A stretch of DNA of 53,213 nucleotides. Origin: Parachlamydiales bacterium. GTDB lineage: Bacteria; Chlamydiota; Chlamydiia; Chlamydiales; Rhabdochlamydiaceae. Made by a program: the position numbers and the translations under genes. The notes under the pieces were generated by a model. It ran no database searches. It was not told where the DNA came from and saw only the letters and a list, made by a program, of their open reading frames with translations. The stretch covers positions 1 through 53,213 of the forward strand of contig CANJJB010000007.1 of assembly GCA_947474635.1 (NCBI GenBank). Reading direction: 5' to 3'. Of the stretch, positions 1 to 9,226 are shown piece after piece. Within the stretch, counting starts at the first letter, position 1; each line of letters starts with the position of its first letter.

Positions 1-860
1 ATAAAAACAGAGAAGCGCTGTATGAGGGCTGCTAGTGTGTGAACAGAGAGTTCTCCTGGTAGGGATAGTGCAGAGGGAATGCCTTGAGAAATTTGGTGAA
101 TAAGTTTTTTTTCTGAGGCGCCTCCTGTAAGAACAATCAGGCATCCGAGATGATTTTGCAGACGTTTAGCAAGTGCAATAAAGTGATCGGGGGGCCACTG
201 CCTGAATTTATCTTTGGCGCCGGGATGCATACCTACAATAGGGATGTGGGCGGGGATATTTTCAAGTAGTGTGCCTGCATGAGCTTTGTCTTGGCTATCT
301 AAGAAGATTTCCATATGAAAATCAAATGATTTAGCGCCTATAAGAGAAACAAGATCAAGTCTTCGCTGGATTTCATGGATAGGTTTACGTGGTAGGGCCT
401 TTGTTAAAATGAAATCGAGCCCTTTATGCATATTTTCAGATCCGATGATTTGGCTACTTCCAACAAAAGCGCATGCTGGGAGGATAATTCTTTGAGAGGT
501 GTGAAAAAGAATCGTGGTGCCTATTTGTTTTTTTCGTAAAAGAGGAATGAGGCGCAGCATAGAAAAGAAAATGGGCTTTTTTAATACAAATACTTCATTG
601 ATGTGGGGATTGTTTTTAAAAATGTCTTTTCCAAGGGGAGTTGTTAACACGCCGATATAAGCCCCGGGGTATGAGTAACGAAGTGCTCTGATCGCAGGTG
701 TTGCCCAAAGAGTGTCTCCCAGGCCCGTTGTTGAAACGATTAAAAACCGCTGATTGTCTTCAGGGTATTTAGGGAAGAGACCGCTTAACTTAGCAAAGCC
801 TTTTAGCAATAAATTTTTAAAATAAGAAATCTTAGGAAGACTAAAAAATGGTAATGGCAT
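1..860 (-). CDS. Glycosyltransferase family 9 (heptosyltransferase-like), partial
   Basis: Translating the minus strand from the ATG at 860 gives an open frame of 286 codons that runs off the left edge, so the C-terminus is missing. The N-terminal part has STTGLGDTLWATPAIRALR, the usual nucleotide-sugar transferase start of family 9. The C-terminal part has GMHPGAKDKFRQWPPDHF followed by VLTGGASEKK, the donor-binding region of that family. Family members add heptose or related sugars to the lipid A core at the inner membrane. Which sugar is added here cannot be told from sequence alone. It is divergent from glgP with 80 bp between them. Family assignment is firm, substrate is not. Confidence 0.85.
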   Translation of the reverse strand, partial: MPLPFFSLPKISYFKNLLLKGFAKLSGLFPKYPEDNQRFLIVSTTGLGDTLWATPAIRALRYSYPGAYIGVLTTPLGKDIFKNNPHINEVFVLKKPIFFSMLRLIPLLRKKQIGTTILFHTSQRIILPACAFVGSSQIIGSENMHKGLDFILTKALPRKPIHEIQRRLDLVSLIGAKSFDFHMEIFLDSQDKAHAGTLLENIPAHIPIVGMHPGAKDKFRQWPPDHFIALAKRLQNHLGCLIVLTGGASEKKLIHQISQGIPSALSLPGELSVHTLAALIQRFSVF

Positions 861-940
861 ATAAAGATTTTATACTCGAATGGGGCGTCAGTATATACGG
901 CACTATTTGAAAAGTATAGAAATTTCTGCCTTAAAGGTGT

Positions 941-3511
941 ATGGACGAGCAATTACTTAATATCCAAGCGGAAAAATTAGCCAGTAAAGTTAAGCATTAT
1001 TTGATCACGATGATGGGTATTACCATTGACGAGGCAAATGATGAAGAATTTTATAGGGCGCTTTCTTTGACCATCCGCGAAGAGATCATGATTAACTGGA
1101 CGGCAACAAAACATACAAGCGTTGCAGGTCGTGGGCGTGTAGTACACTATCTTTGCATGGAGTATATGCCAGGCAAAATGCTGGCTAAGAACATTTCTAA
1201 TATGGGTATCACTGATCTTGTTAAGCTGGTTTTAAAAAAAACAAAAAGAGATCTGAAAGCCCTTTATTTTATAGAGCCTGACCCTGGTCTTGGCAATGGG
1301 GGCTTGGGAAGGCTTGCCTCTTGTTTTTTAGATTCATTAGCAACTCAGCAATATGCCGCCATTGCTTACGGGCTTAGATACCAATATGGTATTTTTGAGC
1401 AAGAGATATGGAATGGAGTTCAGATCGAACGACCAGAAACATGGCTTTTACATGAAAACCCTTGGGAGTTCCGAAGAGATCTACATGCAGAATCGGTCTG
1501 TTTTGCAGGACAAGCAGTTCCTACCCGCAACAAGAAAAATATCGAAGTCTACGATCTTGTCGATTATGAAGAAGTTAGAGCAGTTGCCTACGATTTGCCT
1601 ATCATGGGCCATAGGGAAGAGGGTAATTGTAATGTCGTTACGCTCCGCCTATGGACAACAAAAGAGTCTCCCCGTAATTTTCAGCTGCAACGATTTAATG
1701 CTGGTTTGTTAGACCAGGCAGGAGAAAATACTTCTCTTACGGATGTGCTCTATCCGAATGATAACAATGAGGTTGGCAAGCGCATCAGGCTCAAACAAGA
1801 GTTTCTTTTGGTTTCAGCATCTTTGCAAGACATCATTCACTCTCATATTCGTCATTACCATGACATGAAGTCATTCGCAGACAAGATAAGGATTCAAATC
1901 AACGATACACATCCGTCGCTTGCAATTGTTGAGCTTCTCAGATTATTAGTAAAAGAACACGATTTTGGGTGGGAAGAGGCGTTTGAGATTGTTCAGACAT
2001 GTTGTAGTTATACCAATCATACCGTGCTTAAAGAGTCGCTAGAAGAGTGGAACCAAAGCAGGCTACATTATCTTTTGCCTAGACAATATCACATTATCGA
2101 AAGGCTGAATTTAGAATTTTGTAACCGGATTCGCAAGAAATTTTCAGGCAATGAAGAGTATGTGCGTTCGATGTCAATTCTTGAAAATGGGCAAATCCGT
2201 ATGGCCCATTTAGCAATTTTTGGATCGCATAAAGTCAACGGTGTTTCTGCTCTCCATACGGAGATTTTAAAAAATACTATTTTTAAGCACTTTTATGAGA
2301 TGTATCCTGATAAATTCATTAATATCACAAACGGGGTAACGCAAAGACGATTTTTGCTTTTAGACAATCCTGGATTATCAGAATTTTTGACGAAGCGACT
2401 GGGATCAAAATGGATTGTCGATTTGAATGTTTTACAAGAGCTATCAAAATATGCGGATGATCCTGCTAGCCAGAAAGAATTTTTAGAGATCAAAAAAGCA
2501 AATAAGCTAGCATTGATGGCTTATATCGCAGAAAAAAATCCGCTCCGTGATGCTAAAGGAGTCGTGATCGGGCATATGCAACCTTTAGGGGAAGATGCTA
2601 TATTTGATGTCCAAATCAAAAGGTTCCATGAGTATAAAAGGCAGCTCATGAACGCTCTTCACTTGATCATGGTCTATCACGATCTCAAAGGTAATCCTAC
2701 GAGTAGAAAGAGTAAGAGAATGGTGATTTTTGGAGGAAAAGCAGCACCTGGATATGCTACTGCCAAAAACATTATTAGGCTGATTTACTGTATCGCAAGA
2801 AAGATCAATGCAGATCCTACTGTTAATCAAATGCTCAAGGTTGTGTTCATTGAAAATTACAATGTTTCTAAAGCTGAAACAATTATTCCAGCAGCAGATC
2901 TTTCTGAGCAAATCTCAGCAGCAGGAACGGAAGCATCAGGCACTGGCAACATGAAGCTCACGATGAACGGAGCCTTAACAATTGGAACAGAAGATGGCGC
3001 AAATATTGAAATGAGAGAAGCAGTCGGAAATAATTGGTGGCCCTTTACTTTTGGAAGGACAGCTAGTGAAAATACTGCATTTAGAGAGCACTACAATCCG
3101 TGGGATATCTATATGCACAATCTTCCCATCAGACAAGCTGTGGATGCTTTAAGAGATCATACATTTTCTAAAAACGATGAGGAGCATGCAGCCTTTAGCA
3201 GTCTCTATAAATCCCTTCTTGAACCTGGAGACTCTCAAATGCTTGATCGTTATTTTGTCTTAAGTGATCTACAAGCGTATTACGATACGCAGAAAAAAGT
3301 GGAAGATCTTTATGTAACACCTGAAAAATGGGCTCAATATGCTATTCACAATATGGCGGGCATGGGCAGATTTTCCTCTGATAACTCGATACACAATTAT
3401 GCCAAGCTTGTCTGGGATGTTCAGCCAGCGCCCATTGGGCAAAAAGAACTTACGCGCGTGCGCGATGAGTATAGCGAACATGATCAATGTCGGATATTAG
3501 GAAAAAGTTAA
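941..3511 (+). CDS. glgP: Glycogen/starch phosphorylase
   Basis: Releases glucose-1-phosphate from alpha-1,4-glucan ends using phosphate; cytosolic. The 856-residue product is a little longer than the usual 810-840. The GLGNGGLGRLASCFLDS segment lies near residue 115, INDTHPSLAIVELLRLL near 325 and ITNGVTQRRF near 465. The pyridoxal-phosphate site reads EASGTGNMKLTMNG, with the cofactor lysine at about K672. The start at 941 follows AAAGG with only about 3 bases of spacing. Its stop overlaps by 4 bp the stop of the convergent lipoprotein gene. Glycogen use is a known trait of chlamydiae. No other glycogen gene is in view. Confidence 0.97.
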   Translation: MDEQLLNIQAEKLASKVKHYLITMMGITIDEANDEEFYRALSLTIREEIMINWTATKHTSVAGRGRVVHYLCMEYMPGKMLAKNISNMGITDLVKLVLKKTKRDLKALYFIEPDPGLGNGGLGRLASCFLDSLATQQYAAIAYGLRYQYGIFEQEIWNGVQIERPETWLLHENPWEFRRDLHAESVCFAGQAVPTRNKKNIEVYDLVDYEEVRAVAYDLPIMGHREEGNCNVVTLRLWTTKESPRNFQLQRFNAGLLDQAGENTSLTDVLYPNDNNEVGKRIRLKQEFLLVSASLQDIIHSHIRHYHDMKSFADKIRIQINDTHPSLAIVELLRLLVKEHDFGWEEAFEIVQTCCSYTNHTVLKESLEEWNQSRLHYLLPRQYHIIERLNLEFCNRIRKKFSGNEEYVRSMSILENGQIRMAHLAIFGSHKVNGVSALHTEILKNTIFKHFYEMYPDKFINITNGVTQRRFLLLDNPGLSEFLTKRLGSKWIVDLNVLQELSKYADDPASQKEFLEIKKANKLALMAYIAEKNPLRDAKGVVIGHMQPLGEDAIFDVQIKRFHEYKRQLMNALHLIMVYHDLKGNPTSRKSKRMVIFGGKAAPGYATAKNIIRLIYCIARKINADPTVNQMLKVVFIENYNVSKAETIIPAADLSEQISAAGTEASGTGNMKLTMNGALTIGTEDGANIEMREAVGNNWWPFTFGRTASENTAFREHYNPWDIYMHNLPIRQAVDALRDHTFSKNDEEHAAFSSLYKSLLEPGDSQMLDRYFVLSDLQAYYDTQKKVEDLYVTPEKWAQYAIHNMAGMGRFSSDNSIHNYAKLVWDVQPAPIGQKELTRVRDEYSEHDQCRILGKS

Positions 3512-4257
3512 TTTTGTAGATTCCACTTCTGAGTGAGACGCATGTAGGTGCCGTTTTTTTTCAAAGTGGCAAGACCTCTATCGAATGCTTTGATGAGATG
3601 GGGCGCCTGCCCATGGAGAGTAATTAACCGCAGACCTTCTTGGTTGAGAGGAGATAGCGCAATGACTAATTGCCCTTGGTAAAGATTGTTGCAGTAAGCA
3701 TGCGCATTTAATGTATCGATGATGGCACCGTTTACAACACCTGCTACGACATCATTGAGAGCTTTAGAAATAGATTCGTAATTTCTCTGCAATATATCTG
3801 GGTATTTTTCTAAAATAATAGCGCCTTGAGAGCCTTTGATCACCGCGATCTCTTTTCCTTTGAGGGCCTCTAGTGAATGAGCAGTTGCTTTGCTTGGCAT
3901 AACAAGAGCAGGGCCTATAGAAAGATAGGCTTCAGAAAAGTCATAGGTTTTTTCATAAAAAATATAGGGCTCCATTTTGGACAAAATGCCATTGTAGTCT
4001 TTGTGCTGCAGCCCGGGAATTAGATCATTCCAGCTTTTGTCATAGACAGAGATGTTCATCTTTTCTATTTTTCCAATCTCTTCAATGAGCTCTACGCTAA
4101 AGGCTCTAAGAGCGATTTCTCTTCCTGGCAGATTGAGAGATTCCCAAGAAGGGTCAAGAGCTATTTTATAAGGGGTAGAGTTAAAAGAAGTCATCTCGCA
4201 GCCAGTTAGCAAAAAAAAGGCAGCAAACAAAAGATAGCGCTTTAAGAGTTTAGTCAT
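3508..4257 (-). CDS. Solute-binding lipoprotein, amino-acid type (SBP_bac_3)
   Basis: Polar amino-acid binding protein of the ABC importer type. The start at 4257 gives a lipoprotein signal, MTKLLKRYLLFAAFFLLTGC, with lipobox LTGC. An upstream ATG at 4287 would add ten residues and run into hemH. The domain shows the pattern GILSKMEPYIFYEKTYDFSEAY and LEALKGKEIAVIKGSQGA, typical of lobe crossing in this family. At about 249 residues the length is normal. It should be anchored on the periplasmic face of a membrane. No permease or ATPase gene lies beside it, so its partner must be elsewhere. It is head-to-head with hemH, an order I remember from Chlamydia. The ligand is unknown. Confidence 0.85.
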   Translation of the reverse strand: MTKLLKRYLLFAAFFLLTGCEMTSFNSTPYKIALDPSWESLNLPGREIALRAFSVELIEEIGKIEKMNISVYDKSWNDLIPGLQHKDYNGILSKMEPYIFYEKTYDFSEAYLSIGPALVMPSKATAHSLEALKGKEIAVIKGSQGAIILEKYPDILQRNYESISKALNDVVAGVVNGAIIDTLNAHAYCNNLYQGQLVIALSPLNQEGLRLITLHGQAPHLIKAFDRGLATLKKNGTYMRLTQKWNLQN

Positions 4258-4276
4258 TAATCTAGTATAGAAAATT

Positions 4277-5308
4277 ATGTCAAACAAACCAAGTGTTTCT
4301 TATTATCTTGTTAATTTTGGGGGACCGAGATCTAAAGAAGAGATCTTTCCTTTTCTCAAAGCTTTGCTCAATGATCGGGATGTCATTTGGTCGGGGCTTC
4401 CTAACCTATTACACCGCCTGCTTTTTACACGCATTGCCAAAAAAAGAGCTGTTAAAATTGCTCCTGATTACGATTTGATAGGAGGGAAATCTCCTATTTA
4501 TGAAGATACTGAGGCCTTGGCTTCTAAGTTAACCAGCTATCTGGGCGCGCCTGTGAGTACATTTCACCGTTATATTCCTGCAACGCATGCAGAGTTTTTG
4601 GAAAAAATCAGCAAAGATTTGGCAGATGAGATCCGGATTTTTCCTATGTTCCCGCAATTTAGCTATGCTACAACAGGAAGCATTGCCAGATTCTTTGTAG
4701 AAAATCTTTCGTCGCAGGTTATTAGAAAAATGCGGTGGGTGTTTTCGTATGCAGCAGATCCAGGTTATGTTGCTGTTATGCAACAAACACTACGAGACTT
4801 TTTACAAGAAAATAATATTGCAGAAGAAGAGACTCTCTTGCTTTTTTCTGCACATGGAGTTCCCAAACAATTTGTCTGCATGGGAGATCCCTACAAGAGG
4901 GATTGTGAAAATTCTTATAATTTAATCCGCGCAGGTTTCCCAAAAGCTCTTTCTTTACTTGCTTACCAATCAAAGTTTGGGAAGGGAGAGTGGCTCCGTC
5001 CGTATACAGTAGATGTCTGCGAGCAGATAGAAGATTTTAGCCAAGATAAAAAAAATGTCGTTTTTGTTCCTCTTACATTTACATCTGATCATGTGGAAAC
5101 GCTCTTTGAAGTAGAGACGCTCTATCTTCCTTTAGTTACAAAAAAGGGATTAAAGGCTTTTAGGTGTCCTGCTTTAAATCAGCGCGATGACTGGGTCGAA
5201 ACGATTGCGCAGCTGATGCAGAAAAACGATCTTGTCTCCACCCAAATGCTCGTGCGCCCCCTTTTAAAAAAGTGCTGCTCAGGGCGCCTACCCTCCTGTC
5301 AAAATTAA
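4277..5308 (+). CDS. hemH: Ferrochelatase
   Basis: Inserts ferrous iron into a porphyrin (protoporphyrin or coproporphyrin type) in the last part of haem synthesis. It begins YYLVNFGGPRSKEEI. It carries FSAHGVPKQF with the metal-binding histidine at H193, and FTSDHVETLFEVE with the acidic partner at E274. It has 343 residues, somewhat longer than typical. The extra length is a C-terminal tail containing KKCCSGRLPSC. That tail has three cysteines, but I do not see the spacing of the known iron-sulfur type. No ribosome site is obvious before the ATG at 4277. It starts only 19 bp from the divergent lipoprotein gene, so promoters must lie inside coding sequence. Confidence 0.95.
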   Translation: MSNKPSVSYYLVNFGGPRSKEEIFPFLKALLNDRDVIWSGLPNLLHRLLFTRIAKKRAVKIAPDYDLIGGKSPIYEDTEALASKLTSYLGAPVSTFHRYIPATHAEFLEKISKDLADEIRIFPMFPQFSYATTGSIARFFVENLSSQVIRKMRWVFSYAADPGYVAVMQQTLRDFLQENNIAEEETLLLFSAHGVPKQFVCMGDPYKRDCENSYNLIRAGFPKALSLLAYQSKFGKGEWLRPYTVDVCEQIEDFSQDKKNVVFVPLTFTSDHVETLFEVETLYLPLVTKKGLKAFRCPALNQRDDWVETIAQLMQKNDLVSTQMLVRPLLKKCCSGRLPSCQN

Positions 5309-5421
5309 GCTTGATTATTCTATTTCTCAACTCGTTAAATTTTTCAATTATATGCTTATAATATGTTGATAATCAGCGCTTTATCGTTAATAAAATAGGC
5401 TGTTTTTAGCGATTTTTTGGC

Positions 5422-6297
5422 ATGCGCAAATTAATCCGCAAATCTGCATTTGCAGATTTGCGGATTAATTTAATGCTTGAAGAGCTTCCTTTAAAGATTT
5501 GTAATGCCTTTTGGCATCCTAAAGAAAAACGTGTGACTTCTTACGAAAAGCTTAAGCTTTTATCTGTTATGGGGGTAGTTCCTTTCTACTTGGAGCAGAT
5601 CAGGCGTAAGACGACCCACAAAAAAATTGTTACTTGTCTTGCAAATGGGCCCAAAGAGCTTGTGCAAATTTGTGCCAAGCTGGGAAAGATGCAAGGAGGG
5701 CTATACAGTAAAAATTTAGACGATTTGGTAAAAGCTGGGTTTGTGAAAAGAGATTTTGTATGGGATTTCAAAAGCGGTAAGGAAGGAAAGCTAAGTCGCT
5801 ATCGTTTGAGTGATAATTATTTGCGGTTTTATCTAAAATATATTGCTCCGAACTGTGCAAAAATTGAGAAAGGAAACTTTTCTACCTCGATATCACTGCA
5901 CCTGCCTGGATGGGAAAGTATCCTAGGGCTGCAGTTTGAAAATCTTGTTGTGCATAACAGCAAAACTCTTTGGCAAATGCTAGAGATAACGCCGGAAAAA
6001 ATAGTGGCAGAAGGTCCATTTTTTCAGAGCGCTACAACTAGGCAGGAAGGATGTCAAATTGATTATATGATTCAAACTCGGTTCCATAATTTGTACATAT
6101 GTGAGATTAGATTTTCTAAAAGCCCCATAGGTCATAAAATCATCAAAGAGATGGAATATAAAAGAAAGCGTCTGAAAGTTCCGCGCTATTGCTCTATCAG
6201 GCCCGTTCTTATTCACGTAAATGGAGTATAAGACAGCGTTTTACAGGAAGGCTATTTTGACAAAGTGATTGATTTTGGGCAGCTGTTAACTACATGA
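5422..6297 (+). pseudogene. Remnant of an AAA-ATPase with C-terminal DUF234-type domain
   Basis: What remains matches the C-terminal half of the 'archaeal-type ATPase' family. LLSVMGVVPFYLEQI stands where the family has a GGVPxYLE segment. RLSDNYLRFYLKYI follows, and the nuclease-like end has QIDYMIQT and YICEIRFSKSPIG. The whole N-terminal P-loop domain, about 200 residues, is missing. An open frame begins inside a perfect palindrome at 5428-5471; the first natural-looking codon after it is ATG at 5473. The frame is broken by TAA at 6229-6231. Reading through it, the same frame continues DSVLQEGYFDKVIDFGQLL to TGA at 6295-6297, which resembles the family's normal end. So it is both truncated and interrupted. 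It overlaps the pit stop by 8 bp. Confidence 0.8.
5428..5471. repeat. Perfect 21-bp inverted repeat with 2-nt loop
   Basis: Positions 5428-5448 are the exact reverse complement of 5451-5471, with TT at 5449-5450 between them. There are no mismatches. It lies exactly at the truncated 5' edge of the ATPase remnant, 120 bp after hemH. It lacks a T-run on the plus strand directly after the stem, so it is not a classical terminator. It shares the 2-nt TT loop with the larger palindrome at 30785-30854, but the arm sequences differ. Confidence 0.95.
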
Positions 6298-7726
6298 AAA
6301 TGGCTTTGAGGCCGTAGAAGCAGAGAATGCTGATGCCTGCGCTTGCAGGAATGGTGATCACCCATGAGAGAAGGATGTACCGGATCGTTGAGAGATTAAT
6401 CGCGGAAAGACCTTTAGCAAGACCGATGCCGAGCACAGAGCCTACAAGGCAGTGGGTGGTTGAAACGGGCAGTCCTAGTTTAGAGGCGATGAGAATGGTT
6501 GTTGCTGCACCAAACTCAGCACAGAAGCCCCGTGTGGGAGTGAGCGCTGTAATTTTTTTCCCGATGGTTTCGATGACGCGCCAGCCCCAGGTAGCAAGGC
6601 CCACAACAATACCAAAACCGCCTAGTGCAAGTAACCAAGATGGCACGTGGGAAGAGGTAGAGAGCGAGCCTGTATTGATAATGTCTAGCACTGCAGCTAC
6701 GGGGCCAATGGCGTTTGAGACATCATTTGTTCCATGTGAAAAAGCGACATAGCACGCACTTAAGATTTGAAGAGAGACAAACATTTTTTCTACGAAGTTA
6801 TATTCAGATGTGCGCTCAGAGGAGTTAGTGTTTTCGTGAAGTTTTTCTGAGAGGAGTTTGGCTTCTTTTAAGATTTCTGTGACTTTAGCATGTGTTTCAT
6901 CGACGGAGGAGACTCTGACTCTTTGCAAGTGTTTGATGGCTTTACCAAGGCTGATCACGGACTGGGGGGGATGCCTTAAAAGGTACTGGGCTTCATTTGT
7001 TGCAGGCGCTAGCTTGCGGACAATGAAAAAGGAGATAATAGCAGCTAGAAGGCCGATGATCCCTGCAATCCCCATTGTTTGAGCAAAAGAAATTTTAGCC
7101 GTGAAGGTTTCTATGCCGTTAAAGATAAGGCAGAGAGTGAACGTGCTAAAGACAACAAAAAAGAAAAGGGGTAGAATTTTTTTTGTAGCCTCGATGGGGT
7201 TCATGGCGTACAGGATCTTTTTTTGGATAATTGTAAAAATAGTGTAGGAAATCACCGCACTAAGAACAGGGGAAGTAACCCAGCTAATAGCAATAGAGGT
7301 CACTTCATTCCACTGTATGGCATCAACGCCTCCAATGAGCAGGCCAAATCCTACAATTGCGCCTATGATGGCATGTGTTGTAGAAACAGGGAGTCCAAAA
7401 TAAGAAGCTATTTGAAGCCATAAGCTGGTTCCTAGAAGAGCTCCGCACATGCCAAGGATAAGCAGCATGGGACTGAGTGCAAAAGTGGAGGGGTTGAGCA
7501 ATCCATGTTGGACTGTTTCAGAAACTCTTTCGCCAACGAAGAAGGCTCCACAGAATTCTAAAATAGCAGCCAAGAAGACAGCTTTTCTTAAACTAAGAGC
7601 GCCAGAGCCTACAGACGTGCCCATAGCATTAGAAACATCGTTAGCTCCGATGTTCCAAGCCATATACAGGCCAATAACAAGAACAAGAATTCGCAAAACT
7701 GACACAGAGTCCATTTCAAAAAACAT
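6290..7726 (-). CDS. PiT-family inorganic phosphate transporter
   Basis: Sodium- or proton-coupled phosphate permease of the inner membrane. It has two inverted-repeat halves. The first carries NIGANDVSNAMGTSVGSG near residue 25 and LPVSTTHAIIGAIVG near 115. The second carries SHGTNDVSNAIGPVAAV near 330 and LPVSTTHCLVGSVLG near 425. The halves are joined by a hydrophilic loop of about 90 residues (about 235-315). The total of 478 residues is normal for the group. A start four codons later (7714) is also possible. It follows the DUF47 gene on the same strand with a 30-bp gap, a pairing widespread in bacteria and indicating that the two work together. Confidence 0.94.
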   Translation of the reverse strand: MFFEMDSVSVLRILVLVIGLYMAWNIGANDVSNAMGTSVGSGALSLRKAVFLAAILEFCGAFFVGERVSETVQHGLLNPSTFALSPMLLILGMCGALLGTSLWLQIASYFGLPVSTTHAIIGAIVGFGLLIGGVDAIQWNEVTSIAISWVTSPVLSAVISYTIFTIIQKKILYAMNPIEATKKILPLFFFVVFSTFTLCLIFNGIETFTAKISFAQTMGIAGIIGLLAAIISFFIVRKLAPATNEAQYLLRHPPQSVISLGKAIKHLQRVRVSSVDETHAKVTEILKEAKLLSEKLHENTNSSERTSEYNFVEKMFVSLQILSACYVAFSHGTNDVSNAIGPVAAVLDIINTGSLSTSSHVPSWLLALGGFGIVVGLATWGWRVIETIGKKITALTPTRGFCAEFGAATTILIASKLGLPVSTTHCLVGSVLGIGLAKGLSAINLSTIRYILLSWVITIPASAGISILCFYGLKAIFM

Positions 7727-7756
7727 GTAATCCTGGGTTGTGTCCCGTTTCCACTG

Positions 7757-8431
7757 TTATTTTAACTCCAGTACCATACGGATTCTGTTGGCCAGTCTTT
7801 CTGATAGACAAGAGATCAATCTGATTTCTTCAATTAATTTTATCCATAGATAAAAAGAGGTCTGAGGGAGTTTATCTCCTTCAGAGAGTAGTTTTTTCAT
7901 GAGAACTTTATTCATCAGATCAACTTCGTACTCTTTACGGGCTGTGCTCTCTACCATCACTTTTACTTTTTCAGCTTCGATGCCTCCGAAAGAGGACTCT
8001 AAGAGCGTATCGAGTTCTGCAATAATTTCGTGCGCTGCCAAAAAGACTTCGACATTTTTATTTAAAAAAGAGAGTACATCCATTTCAAGGCTGTCAAAAG
8101 AGTCAAGAGATTTTAGGGTTAACAAAATGCCAATATCTTCTGTTTTATCAGCAATCGAATCTTGGATGGAGAGGATATCTAGTAGGTGGGATCTATCGAT
8201 TGGAAGAAAGAAGCTCTTAGGAAGGTGGTTGCGGATATCATTTTTTGTGAGATCAGCTTCGTGTTCAAGTTTACACAAATCACCTACAAGTTTTTCAATC
8301 TTGTCGGCTTTTTTCTCTTTAAGAATTTGAAAAATCTCTGTGAGTTTTTTTACACAAACAGCCACTTTACTCATGTGAGTTTGCAGCGGTGCGAAGGGAG
8401 ACTTGCCAAATAATTTATCGATTCTTAGCAT
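7757..8431 (-). CDS. DUF47 (PhoU-like) accessory protein of the phosphate transporter
   Basis: A 224-residue, almost entirely helical, charged protein without signal peptide. It has the layout of the DUF47/PhoU-like family: DKIEKLVGDLCKLEHEADLTKNDIRNHL, split here as a metal-binding-type helix with KLEHEADL, then FFLPIDRSHLLDILSIQDSIADKTEDI with E/D-rich repeats. Members lie beside PiT transporters and are thought to modulate phosphate uptake from the cytosol. The gene precedes pit on the same strand, so both are probably co-transcribed. The exact action is not known from the sequence. Confidence 0.88.
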   Translation of the reverse strand: MLRIDKLFGKSPFAPLQTHMSKVAVCVKKLTEIFQILKEKKADKIEKLVGDLCKLEHEADLTKNDIRNHLPKSFFLPIDRSHLLDILSIQDSIADKTEDIGILLTLKSLDSFDSLEMDVLSFLNKNVEVFLAAHEIIAELDTLLESSFGGIEAEKVKVMVESTARKEYEVDLMNKVLMKKLLSEGDKLPQTSFYLWIKLIEEIRLISCLSERLANRIRMVLELK

Positions 8432-8447
8432 AGCTAAATAGGATAAA

Positions 8448-9191
8448 TTATTTTGGATTCAGAAGCAACTCTTTTTCTTTTTCTGAGAGTTCTCTGAACT
8501 CTCCAAGAGGTAGAGTTCCAAGCGTTAAAGAGCCAATGCGTATGCGGTGGAGAGAGACAATATCAAGGCCTGCTTTTTGAACAAGCACTCTAACTTCTCT
8601 TTTTTTTCCTTCACGGACAACTATTTTAAGAGTCCCTCTTCTGACTTTTGTCACACCGATAGGTGTAATCCAAGAGCCTTCAACAAGGGCTCCCTCAGAT
8701 ATATCTTTTAAATGTTCAGGAGAAATTTCTTGTGTTGTTTTTATGAGATACTCTTTTGTGATGTTGCGGGAGGGGTGGATCACATTTTGAGAAAAATAAC
8801 CATCGTTTGTTACAATAAGAAGACCTGTTGTGTCTCTATCAAGTCTGCCAACGGTAAAAAGACGGTACGGAAGATCTTTAAAAATATCGATGACGAGTTT
8901 TTTAGTCCCCATGCGCACGTTGCTGCAGATATAACCATTAGGTTTATTGAGAATGAAATAGACTTTGTCTTGCTCTTTTTTAACTGCGACTCCATCGACG
9001 ACAATTCTATCTGTTTTTAAAGAGACAAGGTGTTGCGGCAAAAGAATAAGTTCACCATTAACTGTGACTTTTCCATCAAAAATAAGTTGCTCGCATGCGC
9101 GTCTGGAGGCAAGTCCTGCTCTTGCAAGAACCTTGCTGAGGCGTACAGGGGCGGAAGGATTCGGCTGACGTTTCTTTTTTAAAGATTTCAT
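8448..9191 (-). CDS. RsuA/RluB-family rRNA pseudouridine synthase
   Basis: Isomerises a uridine in ribosomal RNA. An N-terminal S4 RNA-binding domain (RLSKVLARAGLASRRACEQL, residues about 18-37) is followed by the catalytic domain. The active-site segment is VGRLDRDTTGLLIVTND, with the catalytic aspartate at D118. The C-terminal VREGKKREVRVLVQKAGL is also typical. At 247 residues it is closest to RluB/RsuA in size. Whether it acts on 16S or 23S rRNA cannot be told, so no symbol is given. It lies between the LptE-like gene and DUF47 on the minus strand. Confidence 0.92.
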   Translation of the reverse strand: MKSLKKKRQPNPSAPVRLSKVLARAGLASRRACEQLIFDGKVTVNGELILLPQHLVSLKTDRIVVDGVAVKKEQDKVYFILNKPNGYICSNVRMGTKKLVIDIFKDLPYRLFTVGRLDRDTTGLLIVTNDGYFSQNVIHPSRNITKEYLIKTTQEISPEHLKDISEGALVEGSWITPIGVTKVRRGTLKIVVREGKKREVRVLVQKAGLDIVSLHRIRIGSLTLGTLPLGEFRELSEKEKELLLNPK

Positions 9192-9226
9192 ACAATAATC
9201 ATACTGAATGAGCTAAAAAATAACAA

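Noticed and set aside
6327-6752. A 141-codon plus-strand open frame opposite the pit gene
   Set aside because: It is antisense to strongly conserved PiT repeats, has no ribosome site and resembles no family.
7899-8330. A 143-codon plus-strand open frame opposite DUF47
   Set aside because: It is rich in Ser/Ile/Phe in the manner of an antisense shadow and lies wholly within a recognised gene.
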